This document shows positions 1 to 10,264 of a DNA stretch of 64,000 nt, one piece after another; position 1 is the stretch's first letter, and each line of letters starts with the position of its first letter. Source of the DNA: CAYVBJ01 sp964449075 (GTDB lineage Bacteria; Bacteroidota; Rhodothermia; Balneolales; Balneolaceae); NCBI GenBank assembly GCA_964449075.1, contig CAYVBJ010000016.1, forward strand, positions 1 to 64,000, in the 5' to 3' direction. A program made the position numbers and the translations under genes. The notes below the pieces were generated by a model. It was not told the DNA's origin. It was given only the letters and a program-made list of their open reading frames with translations, and searched no databases.

Positions 1-3000
1 GGCGGCGTTGACATCGAACGAGGCGGAGGTGGCATTGGCCACACCGGCGGGAGCGGCGTCAAATGTAATGGAGTAGGATCCGGCGGTTTCGATTGTCAGG
101 TTTGAAAATGAGGCGATCCCGGAGGTGTTGGTGGTCGCTGAGGTTGTGGAGCCGGCGGTGAAACTGCTGGCCGACAGTGAAACGCTGACGCTGATTCCGG
201 AGACGGGATTTCCGCCTGCATCGGTTACTTCCACGGCTGGTGCGGGCGAGATGGCCGCTCCTGCGGTGGTAGCCGAGGGCTGGGTGGATACAGTCATATC
301 GGAGGCGGACCCGGCCTGAAAAGTAATGCTGGGCGTATCATTGAGCAATGTACCATTGACATTGACAGATACAGAGACTGTCTCAGCAGTATTGTCTGAG
401 ACTGTAAACCGGTAAGTGCCTGTGGTAGTGGTTTCATNNNNNNNNNNNNNNNNNNNNNNNNNNNNNNNNNNNNNNNNNNNNNNNNNNNNNNNNNNNNNNN
501 NNNNNNNNNNNNNNNNNNNNNNNNNNNNNNNNNNNNNTTGAATTGTTTCCAACTGTTAAACTTGTCGGACTGGCACTCACATCAGATGCAGAGGCACTAA
601 TACTGCCTGCCTGAAAAGTAATACTGGGCGTATCATTCAGCAATGTACCATTGGCATTAACAGATACAGTGACTGTTTCAGCAGTATTGTCTGAGACTGT
701 AAACCGGTAAGTGCCTGTGGTAGTGGTTTCATTCACAGATGATCTGGTTGCATCACCGGTGAGATTAATTGTGAAATTGCTATTTGTCAGACCTCCGATT
801 GGATTGCCGTTGGAATCTCTGAGCTGTATGGTAACGGTTGAATTGTTTCCAACTGTTAAACTTGTCGGACTGGCACTCACATCAGATGCAGAAGCACTAA
901 TACTGCCTGCTACAACATTAAACCCGTTAGAAGTATCATCAATACTTGTATTCTGATTATCCGTGGCCGTAATGGTTCGGTTGCTCCCCGTACTTGTGAC
1001 AGTAACACTTGGACTGGCTACGCCACTGCTAAAGTTTGCGGTTGTTGGAGAAATTGAACCGGCGGTGGTACTCAGATCGGCGGTTCCGTTATAGCCTGTA
1101 GCAGTATTGCCATTGGCATCTCGTGCAGTGATGGTGATACCGAATGACTGCCCGGCGGTTTGCGGACTGCTGATATTTGAAATAACATAAGATGCAATAC
1201 TGCCTGCACCCACCTGGCTGGTGAATGGACTGCCTGAAATTCCGGATCCGCCGAGAGTAATTGTCACCTGGTCAGTTCCTGCATCAGTTGGTGTGTAACT
1301 CGTTAAGTAGGTTCCGTTGCCATCATCAGTAATCGTAGCGATAGCTGCCCCTGCATTGTCACCACTGACGCTTACCGATAAATCAGATGCAGCGCCTTCC
1401 ACGCGGTTGCCAAAGGCGTCTTCAACAGTGATGTTGATGCTGGTTGTCTCTCCTGCAGTTCCATCGGGGACGGTAGCAAAGGATTCCCCGGGATCACCGG
1501 CAGCCGCTGTTACATTAAAAGCTTGTGAAACGGCATTATCAGCAACACCCACTGCATTAAAAACGAGCGTATAGGTTCCGGCTGTATTAAATACAAGATT
1601 ATTGAAAGTGGCAATGCCGTTTGATCCGGTAGACACTGTCAGATTACCGTTGTCAAATGATGCCCCGCTTTGTTCGCTCACAGAAACTTCAACGCCTTCA
1701 ACCGGGTTGCTCAGGTCATCGGTTACCAGTACAGAAGGCGGACCTGCAATCGATTGCCCTGCAGTTGTTTGAAGAGGTTCCTGTTGAATCTCCACATTTG
1801 CGGCATCGCTGGTTGAGACGGAACTCGTAAACGGACTGCCAGAAATAGGTAAGCCATTCAATTGAATAGTTACTTCGTCAGTGCCGTTAGAAGTAGGTGT
1901 ATAACTGGTTGAATAGGTGCCATTTCCATCATCTGCAACCGGCTGAACAGTAGCCCCGCTATTTGCGCCGCTTATACTTACTGATAAACCGGATGCAACA
2001 CCTTCTACACGATTGCCAAAGGCATCTTCAACCGTAATGGTGATTTGTGTAGGATCTCCGGCGGAACCGTTAGGAACTACGGCAGTGGTATTTGACGCAT
2101 TCGCGTTTGCTGGAATGATCGCAAATAGGTTTGAAGTCACATTATCTACTCCTGTTCCGGCAAAAATGATGTTATAATTGCCGGTCTCTGTGATGACCAG
2201 GTCACTGAATACAGCATTTCCGGAACTGTTTGTCTGAACGGTAAGTGTTCCGCCGGAAAATACCTGCCCGCTCTGCTCACTTACCGTAACCGCAAATCCT
2301 TCCACACGGTTTCCAAATACATCTGTAATGCGAACTGACGGTGGTCCGTTGATAGGCTCACCTGCTACAGTTTCTGCAGGTTGCCCGGTGATAATCATCA
2401 AGTCAGCAGCCGCTGCTTCATAAGTGATTGTAACATCCGGAAGATCCACTCCGGTCGCATTTGTGGTAACCGTAACTTGCTCGGCGGTATTATCGGTTAC
2501 TGTAAACTGGTACGTGCCTGTGGCTGGTTCACTGACCGATCCGGCAACCGCGTCTCCGCTGGCTGTGATAACGAAGTCTGAATCTTGCAGTCCGCCAATT
2601 GGATTATCGCTGCCATCACGCAGCAGAACGGTGACCGTGGAACTGTTGCCGGCCGGCAGTGTTGCCGGATCGGGAGTGACCGTTGAATTGGCTGGACTGA
2701 TGTCGCTGGTGATCACTTCACTGCTGAACGGACTGCCGGAAATTGGACTTCCGTCCAGCGTAATGGCAATATTGTCAGTGCCCGCATTTGTAGGTGTGTA
2801 AGAGGCAGTGTATTCTCCGGGAGTAGTTGTTTCAGCGGCTGCCGGGGTTGCGTTGTTGTCTCCGCTAACAGTGATCGACAGCTGCGTCTCCGCTCCGTTC
2901 ACAGGGTTGCCAAAGGCGTCCAGAACAGTAATTGATATTTCCGTTGGTTCCCCGGCTACTCCGTTTGGTACACTTGCTGACGTGTTTGAAGCAAGAGCCT

Positions 3001-5458
3001 CTGCGGCTGTCACGTCAAAAGTAGCTGAGTTAACGTCAGTCAATCCGGATGCACTTGCTGAAAATGTGATAGTATACCCGGTTCCGGCAGTCTCGGTAAT
3101 CAGGTTATCAAACGCTGCGGTGCCATCGCTGCCGGTTGTTGCAGATGTGATACTGCCGGAAGTAAAGGCTGCACCGTTCAATGTTACGGATATACCAATT
3201 CCTTCAATCGGATTGCCCTGGTCGTCCGTAATTTCCACAGCGGGAGCCGGTGTTACGGCCACTCCGGCTGTTGTTTCTGCAGGTTGCTGGATAATCACCA
3301 TTTGTGACGGCTGACCAAGCTGAGCCGTTGCGGTAAATGAAACAGGTGTTTCGATACCGGCAACTGCTGCGTCCACGCCGTAGGTACCCGGAGTGTCACC
3401 CAGAGTCAGCAGGGCAGAGGCTTGTCCGGAAATATCGGTCGACGTCTGCGCCTGGCTCAAGCTTTGTCCGGAAGCTCCATCGGGTGACTGGGTGATTGAA
3501 AAGTCAACAGTTTGTCCCTGGACCGGATTTCCGAACTGATCGGCTACCTGCACCAGGAAAGATTCTGCAAGTGTTTGTCCTGCAGGTGCTGTTTGATTAT
3601 TTCCTGACACAATTTCTGCTGTAGCGGCTACATCCGGGAGGAACGTAATGGAAGGTGTGTCAGAAAGAGTAACACCATCTGCAACTACAGTTACTGTAAT
3701 TTCTTCAGCGGTGTTATTTGTAATGGTTACCGAATAAACTCCGCTATTTCCATCCTCGGTAACTTCACCGGCTTCTGCATTTCCAAGATCATTCAGTACA
3801 ATTGTATCAGAAAGGCCGCTTACTGCATTGTCCAGATCATCGCGAAGAGTAATGGTGAGTAGCGTGCCGGTACCTGCTACAAGTTCAAGCGGCTCGGCTG
3901 TTACAGTTGAATTTGCTGAGCTCACATCACTTGTTGTGACAGTGCTTGTAAACGGACTGCCACTAATTGGTGTTCCGTTTACCGAAATATCGATTTGGTC
4001 TGAACCTGCGTTAGTTGGTGTGTAGGCTGCGCTGTATTCTCCCTGAGTATCGGTTTCAATGGCTGAGGAGTTGGCACTGTTGGCCCCGCTAACAGTGATT
4101 GATAGCTGTTCTTCTGCACCGCTAACAGGATTGTCAAATTCATCAAGAAGTGAAATAGTAATAGTCGTGGTTTCACCTGCTACGCCATCGGGTACCTCTG
4201 CGGTACTGCTGGCAGGCACGGCAGCTGCAGCAATCACATCAAAAGGCTCTGATGTGATATCTGTTACGTCCGGGTCGTTTGTACCAAACGTAAGTGTATA
4301 ACCTGCAGAAGCTGTTTGAGTGCTTAAGTTATCAAACAGGGCGACACCGTTTTCATCTGTTGAAACCGTAGTAGTGCTGGTGGCAGTAAAAGCGTTATTG
4401 TTCAGGGTCACAGTGATATCAGCTCCGGAAACCGGATTTCCAAATCCATCAATAAACTCAACTTCCGGGGCAGGAGAAATTACAGTGCCGGCCGTGGTTT
4501 CCGAAGGTTGTTGAGTGATACTCAGTACGGATGCTCCGGGCTTCTCAAACCGGGCAACAATAGCTTTATCCTCGTCCATCACTATGGTTGCGGGATTTTC
4601 GCTGCCTGTTAAATCACCAAGCCATTCGATAAATTCCCATTCAGGACTTGGATTAGCAGTAAGTGTAACCTCATCTCCCTCCGTGTAAACTTCTAAGTCT
4701 GGATCAGCATCAACGGTTCCTTCTCCCTGGATTTGAACATCGAGTGTAAACTCCTGAATCTCTATTTGTTCAAAAACTGCGGTTACATTTTTTTCTTCAT
4801 CCACAACAATTTCAACAGGATTTTCACTGCCTGTTAGATCTCCTTCCCAGCGGTCGAAGAGCCAGCCTTCGTCAGGGGTGGCTGTCAAACGTACCGTTGA
4901 TATCACAGTTTGAGAAGATGGTTCAGCTTTTTTGTTTTTTTCCTGGTTTATAATTTGTTTATCGAGATAAACACTGCCGGTGTCTGAACTGGCTTTATCA
5001 AATGTGTTGCGGGTATCATTTGAGGATTCAATTTCAGAAGATTCAGGAGGAGCTTTCGCAGGCGGGGATTCCTCAACCGTCTCTTCAGCAACAAGCTCTT
5101 CCGTTACGGTTCCCTCCCCTATGATTGTAATATTGAGCGGAAATTCAATCTCTGCAAAAAAGGCATTAACAATTTTATTACTTGAAAAGACTAATGTGTC
5201 AGGATTTGTATTCCCTGATAAATCCCCACCCCATCGTTCGAAAATAAACCCTTCAGCAGGTTCTGCGGTAATTGTTATGGTTGAATTTTGAACAAACTCA
5301 CCACCGGATGGTCTGACAACCCCACCTCCTTGCGGTGAAACATTTGTCGACAATGTGAAAAAATCAGGTACAGTTTCATCAAATCCACTGTCAGTTGAGT
5401 CGCAACTGAATGTAAATACTGCAATCAGAGAAGCGATAAAAAATAAAAATTTCCTCAT
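1..5458 (-). CDS. Giant repetitive surface protein (InlB-like and Ig-like repeats), partial, broken by a scaffold gap
   Basis: The product has an N-terminal signal beginning MRKFLFF with a loose lipobox (TFSC), so it is probably a lipoprotein or exported protein. I chose the Met at 5458 because it places the signal at the N-terminus; an in-frame Met lies 7 codons upstream (5479). After the signal come three divergent InlB B-type repeats (roughly residues 35-300), the second split by an acidic, low-complexity insertion of about 60 residues. The rest is a long series of ~90-105-residue Ig-like modules of Big-1 (invasin) and filamin type with recurring 'FGNPV(S/E)G' and 'SGSPF' motifs. No catalytic domain is visible. 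Reading appears to stop at 434 only because the gap is written as 100 N. Bases 1-435 translate in a shifted frame into more of the same modules and run off the left edge. Likely an adhesin or surface stalk; the function is inferred from architecture alone. Confidence 0.85.
438..537. other. Assembly gap (100 N) inside a 300-bp tandem repeat
   Basis: A run of exactly 100 N. The 55 bases left of it also occur ending at 732, and the 55 bases right of it recur at 838-892. In both cases identity stops at 55 bases. The segment 733-837 (105 bases) is therefore the likely missing sequence. A 105-base fill restores a common reading frame on both sides of the gap. Confidence 0.95.
538..892. repeat. 300-bp tandem repeat unit of the giant surface-protein gene
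   Basis: The sequence beginning at 538 recurs at 838, so the period is 300 bp, one 100-residue Ig-like module. The diverged continuation left of the gap (316-437) belongs to the same series. The unit length is a multiple of three, so gain or loss of units would keep the frame. The near-identity of adjacent units explains the collapsed assembly here. Confidence 0.85.
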
Positions 5459-5479
5459 ATTCCACAACCCCGGGATCAT

Positions 5480-5875
5480 TTAAACAATCATTCTTTAATA
5501 CTGACTGTAGCTTATTGAACTTAATTTAGCTACACGTCAGAATATAAGAGTATATAATTAAAAAAATTGATAGCTGAAGCCTAATTAAGATAATCTAATT
5601 AAGCTTTTGTTGTTATGACGTCCGACATTTCATTTTCATTGCGATAATTAAAATTGATTCTATTTCATTGCAGAAATTGTTTTATTTTTTGGCTGACAAT
5701 TACCAGAANNNNNNNNNNNNNNNNNNNNNNNNNNNNNNNNNNNNNNNNNNNNNNNNNNNNNNNNNNNNNNNNNNNNNNNNNNNNNNNNNNNNNNNNNNNN
5801 NNNNNNNNTTGATTCTATTTCATTGCAGAAATTGTTTTATTTTTTGGCTGACAATTACCAGAAACGAAATAGCTA
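5480..5875. other. Divergent intergenic region with a second scaffold gap
   Basis: AT-rich region between the minus-strand surface-protein gene and the plus-strand NlpE-like gene, so it should hold both promoters. I see no convincing promoter element or terminator. About 100 bases are N, and the flanks of that gap are identical, so the true length is probably about 240 bases. Confidence 0.6.
5709..5808. other. Assembly gap (100 N) between overlapping contig ends
   Basis: The 55 bases before the gap (5654-5708) are identical to the 55 bases after it (5809-5863). The two contigs therefore probably overlap by one k-mer and the gap is not real. The short reading frame that runs through this join is an artefact. 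Confidence 0.9.
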
Positions 5876-6346
5876 ATGAAAGTTAAAGTAATATTTTGGT
5901 TTCTTATTGCCTTTGCCGGAAGCTGTACGCAACAGGAAAAACCTGAGGAGAGAGACAAAAGCATGCATATGACGGACATGCATAGCAGCAGAATTTCATT
6001 AGACTATGAAGGAGTATATTACGGTGTTTTGCCTTGTGCCGATTGTGAAGGAATCGAGACGGAAATCACGTTAAACGAAGATTTAACATACAAAATCAGG
6101 TCCAGGTATCTGGGGGAAAGTGACAGTACATACATCAGAGAAGGTGGTTTTTCATGGGACAAATCCGGATCAAAAATCACCCTGAAGAATATTGACAACA
6201 CTATAGGATCCAACAGGTACATGGTTGGAGAAAATAAATTGATAAAGCTGGATATGAGTGGAAACAGAATTGAGGGAGATATTGAATCTGAATATATTCT
6301 TCAAAAAGAAACTGCGAGAAATGCTGAAAATTTTCAGAATAACTAA
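5876..6346 (+). CDS. NlpE-like lipoprotein with CxxC motif
   Basis: A 156-residue lipoprotein: signal MKVKVIFWFL, lipobox FAGSC with the acylated Cys at 17. The stretch 'GVLPCADCEGI' (Cys54 and Cys57) followed by a beta-rich region matches the N-terminal domain of NlpE, the copper-resistance/surface-sensing lipoprotein that feeds the Cpx response in enterobacteria. A short Met/His-rich segment (SMHMTDMHSS, residues 29-38) precedes the domain and could bind metal. The C-terminal domain of enterobacterial NlpE is absent, as is common in Bacteroidota homologues. No Cpx-like system lies beside it, so a role in envelope or metal stress is inferred from the family only. It is 66 bp upstream of the amylase gene on the same strand. 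Confidence 0.8.
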   Translation: MKVKVIFWFLIAFAGSCTQQEKPEERDKSMHMTDMHSSRISLDYEGVYYGVLPCADCEGIETEITLNEDLTYKIRSRYLGESDSTYIREGGFSWDKSGSKITLKNIDNTIGSNRYMVGENKLIKLDMSGNRIEGDIESEYILQKETARNAENFQNN

Positions 6347-6412
6347 TAACAATAATCGCGCGTTTACTATATATACGTAAAAGGTTTAATGCGATTTAAT
6401 GAATAAGAAAAC

Positions 6413-8266
6413 ATGAAAAAGCTACTCTTAATTTTTTTACTTCCGTTTTTTACTTGTCATTTATTGGATGCTCAAAATATAATTGACCGTTTTGAGCCGG
6501 CAAACTGGTGGACGGAAATGAAACATAATGAAATACAGCTGTTGGTTTATGGCGATAATATATCGTCTTATAACCCGGTAATTGACAGTGATATAGTATC
6601 ACTGGAAAAAGCAGTCAGGGTTGAGAACCCCAATTACCTGTTTTTGTATGTTACGATCAGTGAGGATGCTGAACCATCAGAGGTAACATTTTCATTTTAT
6701 GATGATGATAAGATTGCTGAAGAGTATGCGTTTGAACTGCGCCAGAGAGAACCGGGCAGGGCTGATATAGACGGATTTAATTCTTCGGATGTAATGTACC
6801 TGATTACTCCGGACAGGTTTGCAAATGGTAATACTGAGAATGATGAAATACCGGGAATGAAAGAGAATCTGAATAGGTCTTTTAAGGGCGGAAGACATGG
6901 CGGTGATATAAAGGGAATATCGGATAACCTGGACTATATATCTGAGATGGGATTTACTGCTATATGGCTGAATCCTGTGCTCGAAAATGATATGCCGGAA
7001 TATTCCTACCACGGTTATGCAGCTACAGATTTCTACCAGGTTGACAGGAGATTCGGGTCAAATGAAGAGTATAAAAAACTTGTTCAGGATGCAGGGAAAA
7101 AGGGGATCAAAGTGATTATGGATATGATTGTAAACCATTCCGGCTCAGAACATTGGTTTGTAAAAGATCCCCCGGCTTCCAACTGGCTGAATTTTCAGGG
7201 TGAATTCAGACAGAGCAATCACAGGCACAATACAGTTCAAGATCTCTATGTATCAAACTATGATAAAAAACACTTTTCAGATGGCTGGTTTGTGGAAACC
7301 ATGCCGGATCTGAACCAGCAAAATGAGCTGATGGCTGATTACCTGATCATGAATACACTTTGGTGGATCGAATATTCCGGAATTTCGGGAATCAGAATGG
7401 ATACCTATCCCTATCCGGATAAAGATTTTATGAGTAAATGGACCTGTGCGGTAATGTCGGAGTATCCTGAGTTTAATATTGTCGGTGAAGAGTGGAATAA
7501 TAATCCTGCAATTGTATCGTACTGGCAGGCAGGCAAGAAGAATCATGATGGTTATACGTCATGTCTGCCAAGCCTGATGGATTTTCCGCTGCAGGATGCA
7601 CTGGCCAAGGGATTGACTGAAGGTGAGCAGACCTATGGAAGCGGGCTGATAAAAACCTATGAAATGCTTACTATGGATTTTCTGTATGCCGATCCCGGGA
7701 AGCTGGTGATATTTCCCGACAATCATGATATGGATCGTTTTTTTACACAGGTAAACAACGATTTTGATCTTTTCAAAATGGGGATGGCTTACACGGCAAC
7801 AATGAGAGGCACACCACAGATTTATTATGGAACTGAAATACTGATGCACAACGATGATGATCCGGGTGACCATGGTATCATCCGGACGGATTTTCCCGGT
7901 GGCTGGCCCGGCGATGAAGTAAACGGTTTTACCGGAGAGGGGCTTTCTGACAGGCAAAAAGAGGCACAGGCATACATACAAAGATTACTCAACTGGAGAA
8001 AAGAGAAAGAAGTAATACACTCCGGCAAAGTGATTCATTTCGCTCCTGAAAACGGAATTTATGTCTATTTCAGGTATGATGATTTGGAAAAAGTGATGGT
8101 CATTCTGAATAAAAATGAAGTTCAAACAGATCTTAAACTAGACAGGTTTGCCGAAATGCTGGATAATCATTCAACAGCAAAGGATATTATGACCGGCCGG
8201 AGTTATGATCTGGAGGGATCAATTACTCTTGACAACAGGGGAGCCTATATTTTGGAAATCAAATAA
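6413..8266 (+). CDS. Exported glycoside hydrolase family 13 (cyclomaltodextrinase/alpha-amylase type)
   Basis: A 617-residue enzyme with an N-terminal signal (cleavage near LLDA-QN). Residues ~22-115 form the beta-sandwich N domain seen in cyclomaltodextrinase/neopullulanase-like GH13 enzymes, followed by the (beta/alpha)8 barrel and a C-terminal beta domain (~530-617). GH13 signatures are present: 'MDMIVNH' (region I), 'GIRMD' with nucleophile Asp330, 'IVGEEW' with acid/base Glu359, and 'DNHD' with transition-state stabiliser Asp439. It should hydrolyse alpha-1,4-glucans or maltodextrins, probably in the periplasm or on the surface. The length is normal and no key residue is missing. No sus-type genes are adjacent; the SusC/SusD locus is about 48 kb away. 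Substrate detail cannot be read from the sequence. Confidence 0.92.
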   Translation: MKKLLLIFLLPFFTCHLLDAQNIIDRFEPANWWTEMKHNEIQLLVYGDNISSYNPVIDSDIVSLEKAVRVENPNYLFLYVTISEDAEPSEVTFSFYDDDKIAEEYAFELRQREPGRADIDGFNSSDVMYLITPDRFANGNTENDEIPGMKENLNRSFKGGRHGGDIKGISDNLDYISEMGFTAIWLNPVLENDMPEYSYHGYAATDFYQVDRRFGSNEEYKKLVQDAGKKGIKVIMDMIVNHSGSEHWFVKDPPASNWLNFQGEFRQSNHRHNTVQDLYVSNYDKKHFSDGWFVETMPDLNQQNELMADYLIMNTLWWIEYSGISGIRMDTYPYPDKDFMSKWTCAVMSEYPEFNIVGEEWNNNPAIVSYWQAGKKNHDGYTSCLPSLMDFPLQDALAKGLTEGEQTYGSGLIKTYEMLTMDFLYADPGKLVIFPDNHDMDRFFTQVNNDFDLFKMGMAYTATMRGTPQIYYGTEILMHNDDDPGDHGIIRTDFPGGWPGDEVNGFTGEGLSDRQKEAQAYIQRLLNWRKEKEVIHSGKVIHFAPENGIYVYFRYDDLEKVMVILNKNEVQTDLKLDRFAEMLDNHSTAKDIMTGRSYDLEGSITLDNRGAYILEIK

Positions 8267-8779
8267 CTCCTGAAGATGTAACAAGTTGTTCAAGTACATT
8301 TGAATCTGCATAAGATTCTACATAGTTTTTTACCGCCGATTTCTTTTTAACCACAGAGTTTCACAAAGGTATGCACAGTACGCCGGCTGACGGAGAGTTA
8401 TTCATTACCAATGGCAGGATCCAAAATACTGTGCGACTCTGTGCAGGACACCGTGTTACACTGCAGTTATATCTCTGTAATCCATCCAAAGCCGTACAGT
8501 TAGCATAGGCTGAAAAAATCTTACAACCAGGATATCTTTGCATATCCTTTGCGTAATCTTTTTCATAGCGATCTTCGCGAGAAACAGGAGGGGCTTCACG
8601 CAGAGCACGGGAAGATTTGCACAAGGCCCGGGGAGAAAGATCAGATAAAATAATTCCAGAAGTTGTTATCTCTTTGAATAAATTGCCAAATCAACATTTT
8701 TATTACTGCCGACTGCCGACTGCCGACTGCCGACTGCCGACTGCCGACTGCCGACTATCCCGACAAAACAAATCCTCAA
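8267..8779. other. Intergenic region with degenerate dispersed-repeat sequence
   Basis: The 513 bases between the amylase and M29 genes (convergent) hold no credible gene. Inverted 'accacagagtttcacaaag'-like and 'gactctgtg'-like words, together with 'cgcgaagatcgc'-like text on the minus strand, resemble degraded intergenic repeats common in environmental Bacteroidota. A 7-bp tandem repeat sits near the right end. Short reading frames here look accidental. Confidence 0.5.
8706..8757. repeat. 7-bp tandem repeat (GACTGCC), about 6.7 copies
   Basis: Six perfect GACTGCC units (8711-8752) are preceded by a partial unit (8706-8710) and followed by GACTA. The array lies 23 bases past the stop codon of the M29 peptidase gene. 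Its perfection suggests recent slippage, so the copy number may vary between strains. Confidence 0.9.
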
Positions 8780-9886
8780 TCATCTATCAAGCAACTGATC
8801 CGGATTCAATCCTGATAACTCTTCTGCAACGAACTTTCTTCCTTCCCGGATCATCTCACCGTCGAGATAAACATCGGCCCCGATGCAGACAAGATCCCAG
8901 TGAATATTGCTGCTGTTACCATTGGGTGCTATCTCGTAATCATTTCCAAGGGTTAAATGATTTGAGCCATATATTTTCTCATCAAAAAGAATATCATACA
9001 TCGGCTTCTCAATGACCGGATTGAGCCCAAAGCTGAACTCACCAAATTGTCTTGCACCGGAATCGGTATCCAGTATCTCTTCCAGTGCACTGTTATTTGA
9101 AGAATCAAAATCAACAACAACACCGTCCCGTACTTTCAGTTTTACAAATTCAAACGGTTTGCCCTGGTAAACTGAGGGCGCATAGGTAATCTCACCATTA
9201 ACTGACGCGAGAACGGGTGAGGAGAAAAGCTCACCATCTGGGATATTTCGCTTGCCGAAACAGGGAATCCAATTCTGATCTTTTACTGAAAATGAAATAT
9301 CAGTTCCCTCTCCCTTCAATTCGATAAGATCTGTTTTCCGTAATCTTTCTTCTAGCGGTTTCATTGCTTCTTCCAGCTTTTTATAATCAAACAGACAGGC
9401 ATCAAAATAAAATTTCCGAAAGCGTTCTGTTGGCATTTTCGCATTCATGGCGAAAGCTGCTGATGGATACCGCAGCACACACCATTTTGTACTATTCACT
9501 CTCTCCTCGAAATGAACAGGTTTCAGAAACTGCTCCGAATAGGCTCTGTTCGCCTCTTTATCTGCATCGGATGTCTCATAAATATTTTCAGCACCCCGGA
9601 TTCCAATAAATGCGTCCATCTCTTTCATTAATGGCAGCTGATCAGCTGTTGCCTGGATTTTCCAGAATTCTTCGTTCCCGTGTTCAAGCAGCATTCGATT
9701 GATCTCAGGATCTTCAATCTTAATAAAGGGGTTTGCCTCCTTCTCTCTTACAGATTCAACCAGAGCACGCAGTAAACCTGTGCCGTTGAACCCGATAAGT
9801 TGCAGCATTACGTTTTCATCTTCCTTCAGTTCGATACTGTGGCTGAGTAGTTTCTCTGCCAGTTGTTTGTCTTCAGTGCTGTACAT
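8780..9886 (-). CDS. M29-family aminopeptidase
   Basis: A 368-residue cytoplasmic protein without a signal peptide, matching the M29 (aminopeptidase T/AmpS/PepS) family of leaderless dinuclear-metal aminopeptidases. Family-typical stretches are 'NIPDGELF', 'GEITYAPSVYQGKPFE', 'FGEFSFGLNP', 'GSNHLTLGNDY' and 'SNIHWDLV'; the Glu, His and Asp residues in them are the expected metal ligands. The length is slightly below the usual ~400 residues, but the conserved core is complete. It should trim N-terminal residues from peptides in the cytosol. It lies downstream of gcvP on the same strand but is separated by 378 bases containing a mobile-looking repeat, so co-transcription is doubtful. Confidence 0.9.
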   Translation of the reverse strand: MYSTEDKQLAEKLLSHSIELKEDENVMLQLIGFNGTGLLRALVESVREKEANPFIKIEDPEINRMLLEHGNEEFWKIQATADQLPLMKEMDAFIGIRGAENIYETSDADKEANRAYSEQFLKPVHFEERVNSTKWCVLRYPSAAFAMNAKMPTERFRKFYFDACLFDYKKLEEAMKPLEERLRKTDLIELKGEGTDISFSVKDQNWIPCFGKRNIPDGELFSSPVLASVNGEITYAPSVYQGKPFEFVKLKVRDGVVVDFDSSNNSALEEILDTDSGARQFGEFSFGLNPVIEKPMYDILFDEKIYGSNHLTLGNDYEIAPNGNSSNIHWDLVCIGADVYLDGEMIREGRKFVAEELSGLNPDQLLDR

Positions 9887-10264
9887 GAGTTTTTGGTTTT
9901 TAGTTTTGCAGGAATTTTATTGAGTCAGTTACTTTTAAAACTAAGAAATTCCCCTCACGAGAGGAGGAATGTGCAGACATGACGTCCGCAGGACAATCAG
10001 GACAAACGAGGGGTGTGTCCCTGAGTACAAGCAGATTTTCTTGATTCTGAGCCATGGTTAACCATTTGAGGAATACACCCCTTGTCAGTCAACAAGCCAC
10101 GACAAGTCGTGTTTTTGACTAACTTTCCCCTCTGAGAGGGGATTATTTTCCTGTGTATGGATTCTGAAAAATAAATCTCATTAGCTATGAGCCCGACAGC
10201 CCGGTTTCTGAATATTATCTAAATTTATTCACAATATACGTTTGTGAGTATTGATATTTCTTTG
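9887..10264. other. Intergenic region carrying one copy of a ~195-bp structured repeat
   Basis: Gap between gcvP (3' side) and the M29 gene (5' side). Its centre is filled by the repeat element at 9949-10143. The remaining flanks are AT-rich with no clear gene or terminator. The promoter of the M29 gene should lie between 9887 and 9948. Confidence 0.6.
9949..10143. repeat. Structured intergenic repeat, copy A (MITE/REP-like)
   Basis: About 195 bp closely matching 47243-47439 in the same orientation. Both ends carry a palindrome-like 'CCCCTCnCGAGAGGGG' type sequence (degenerate in this copy). Internally there are further inverted pairs: AGGGGTGTGT with ACACACCCCT, and a nested hairpin around CACGACAAGTCGTG enclosed by AGTCAA/TTGACT. 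No coding capacity is evident. It behaves like a non-autonomous, mobile-looking intergenic element. Confidence 0.85.

Noticed and set aside
711..4514. Several plus-strand frames of 65-168 codons opposite the giant surface-protein gene
   Set aside because: They are antisense shadows of a repetitive minus-strand gene; the minus frame shows clear Ig-like modules and the plus frames show no domain.
5668..5886. Short reading frame through the second N gap
   Set aside because: It begins in the duplicated 55-base flank and crosses 100 N; it has no coding character and vanishes if the overlapping contig ends are merged.
6413..8266. The GH13 amylase as part of the SusC/SusD locus
   Set aside because: They are about 48 kb apart with many unrelated genes between, and no LacI-type operator was seen upstream of the amylase; a functional link is possible but not shown.
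8361..9015. Possible small genes in the spacer around 8.4-9.0 kb
   Set aside because: They cross degraded repeats, the 7-bp tandem repeat and the end of the M29 gene; no start signal or recognisable domain.
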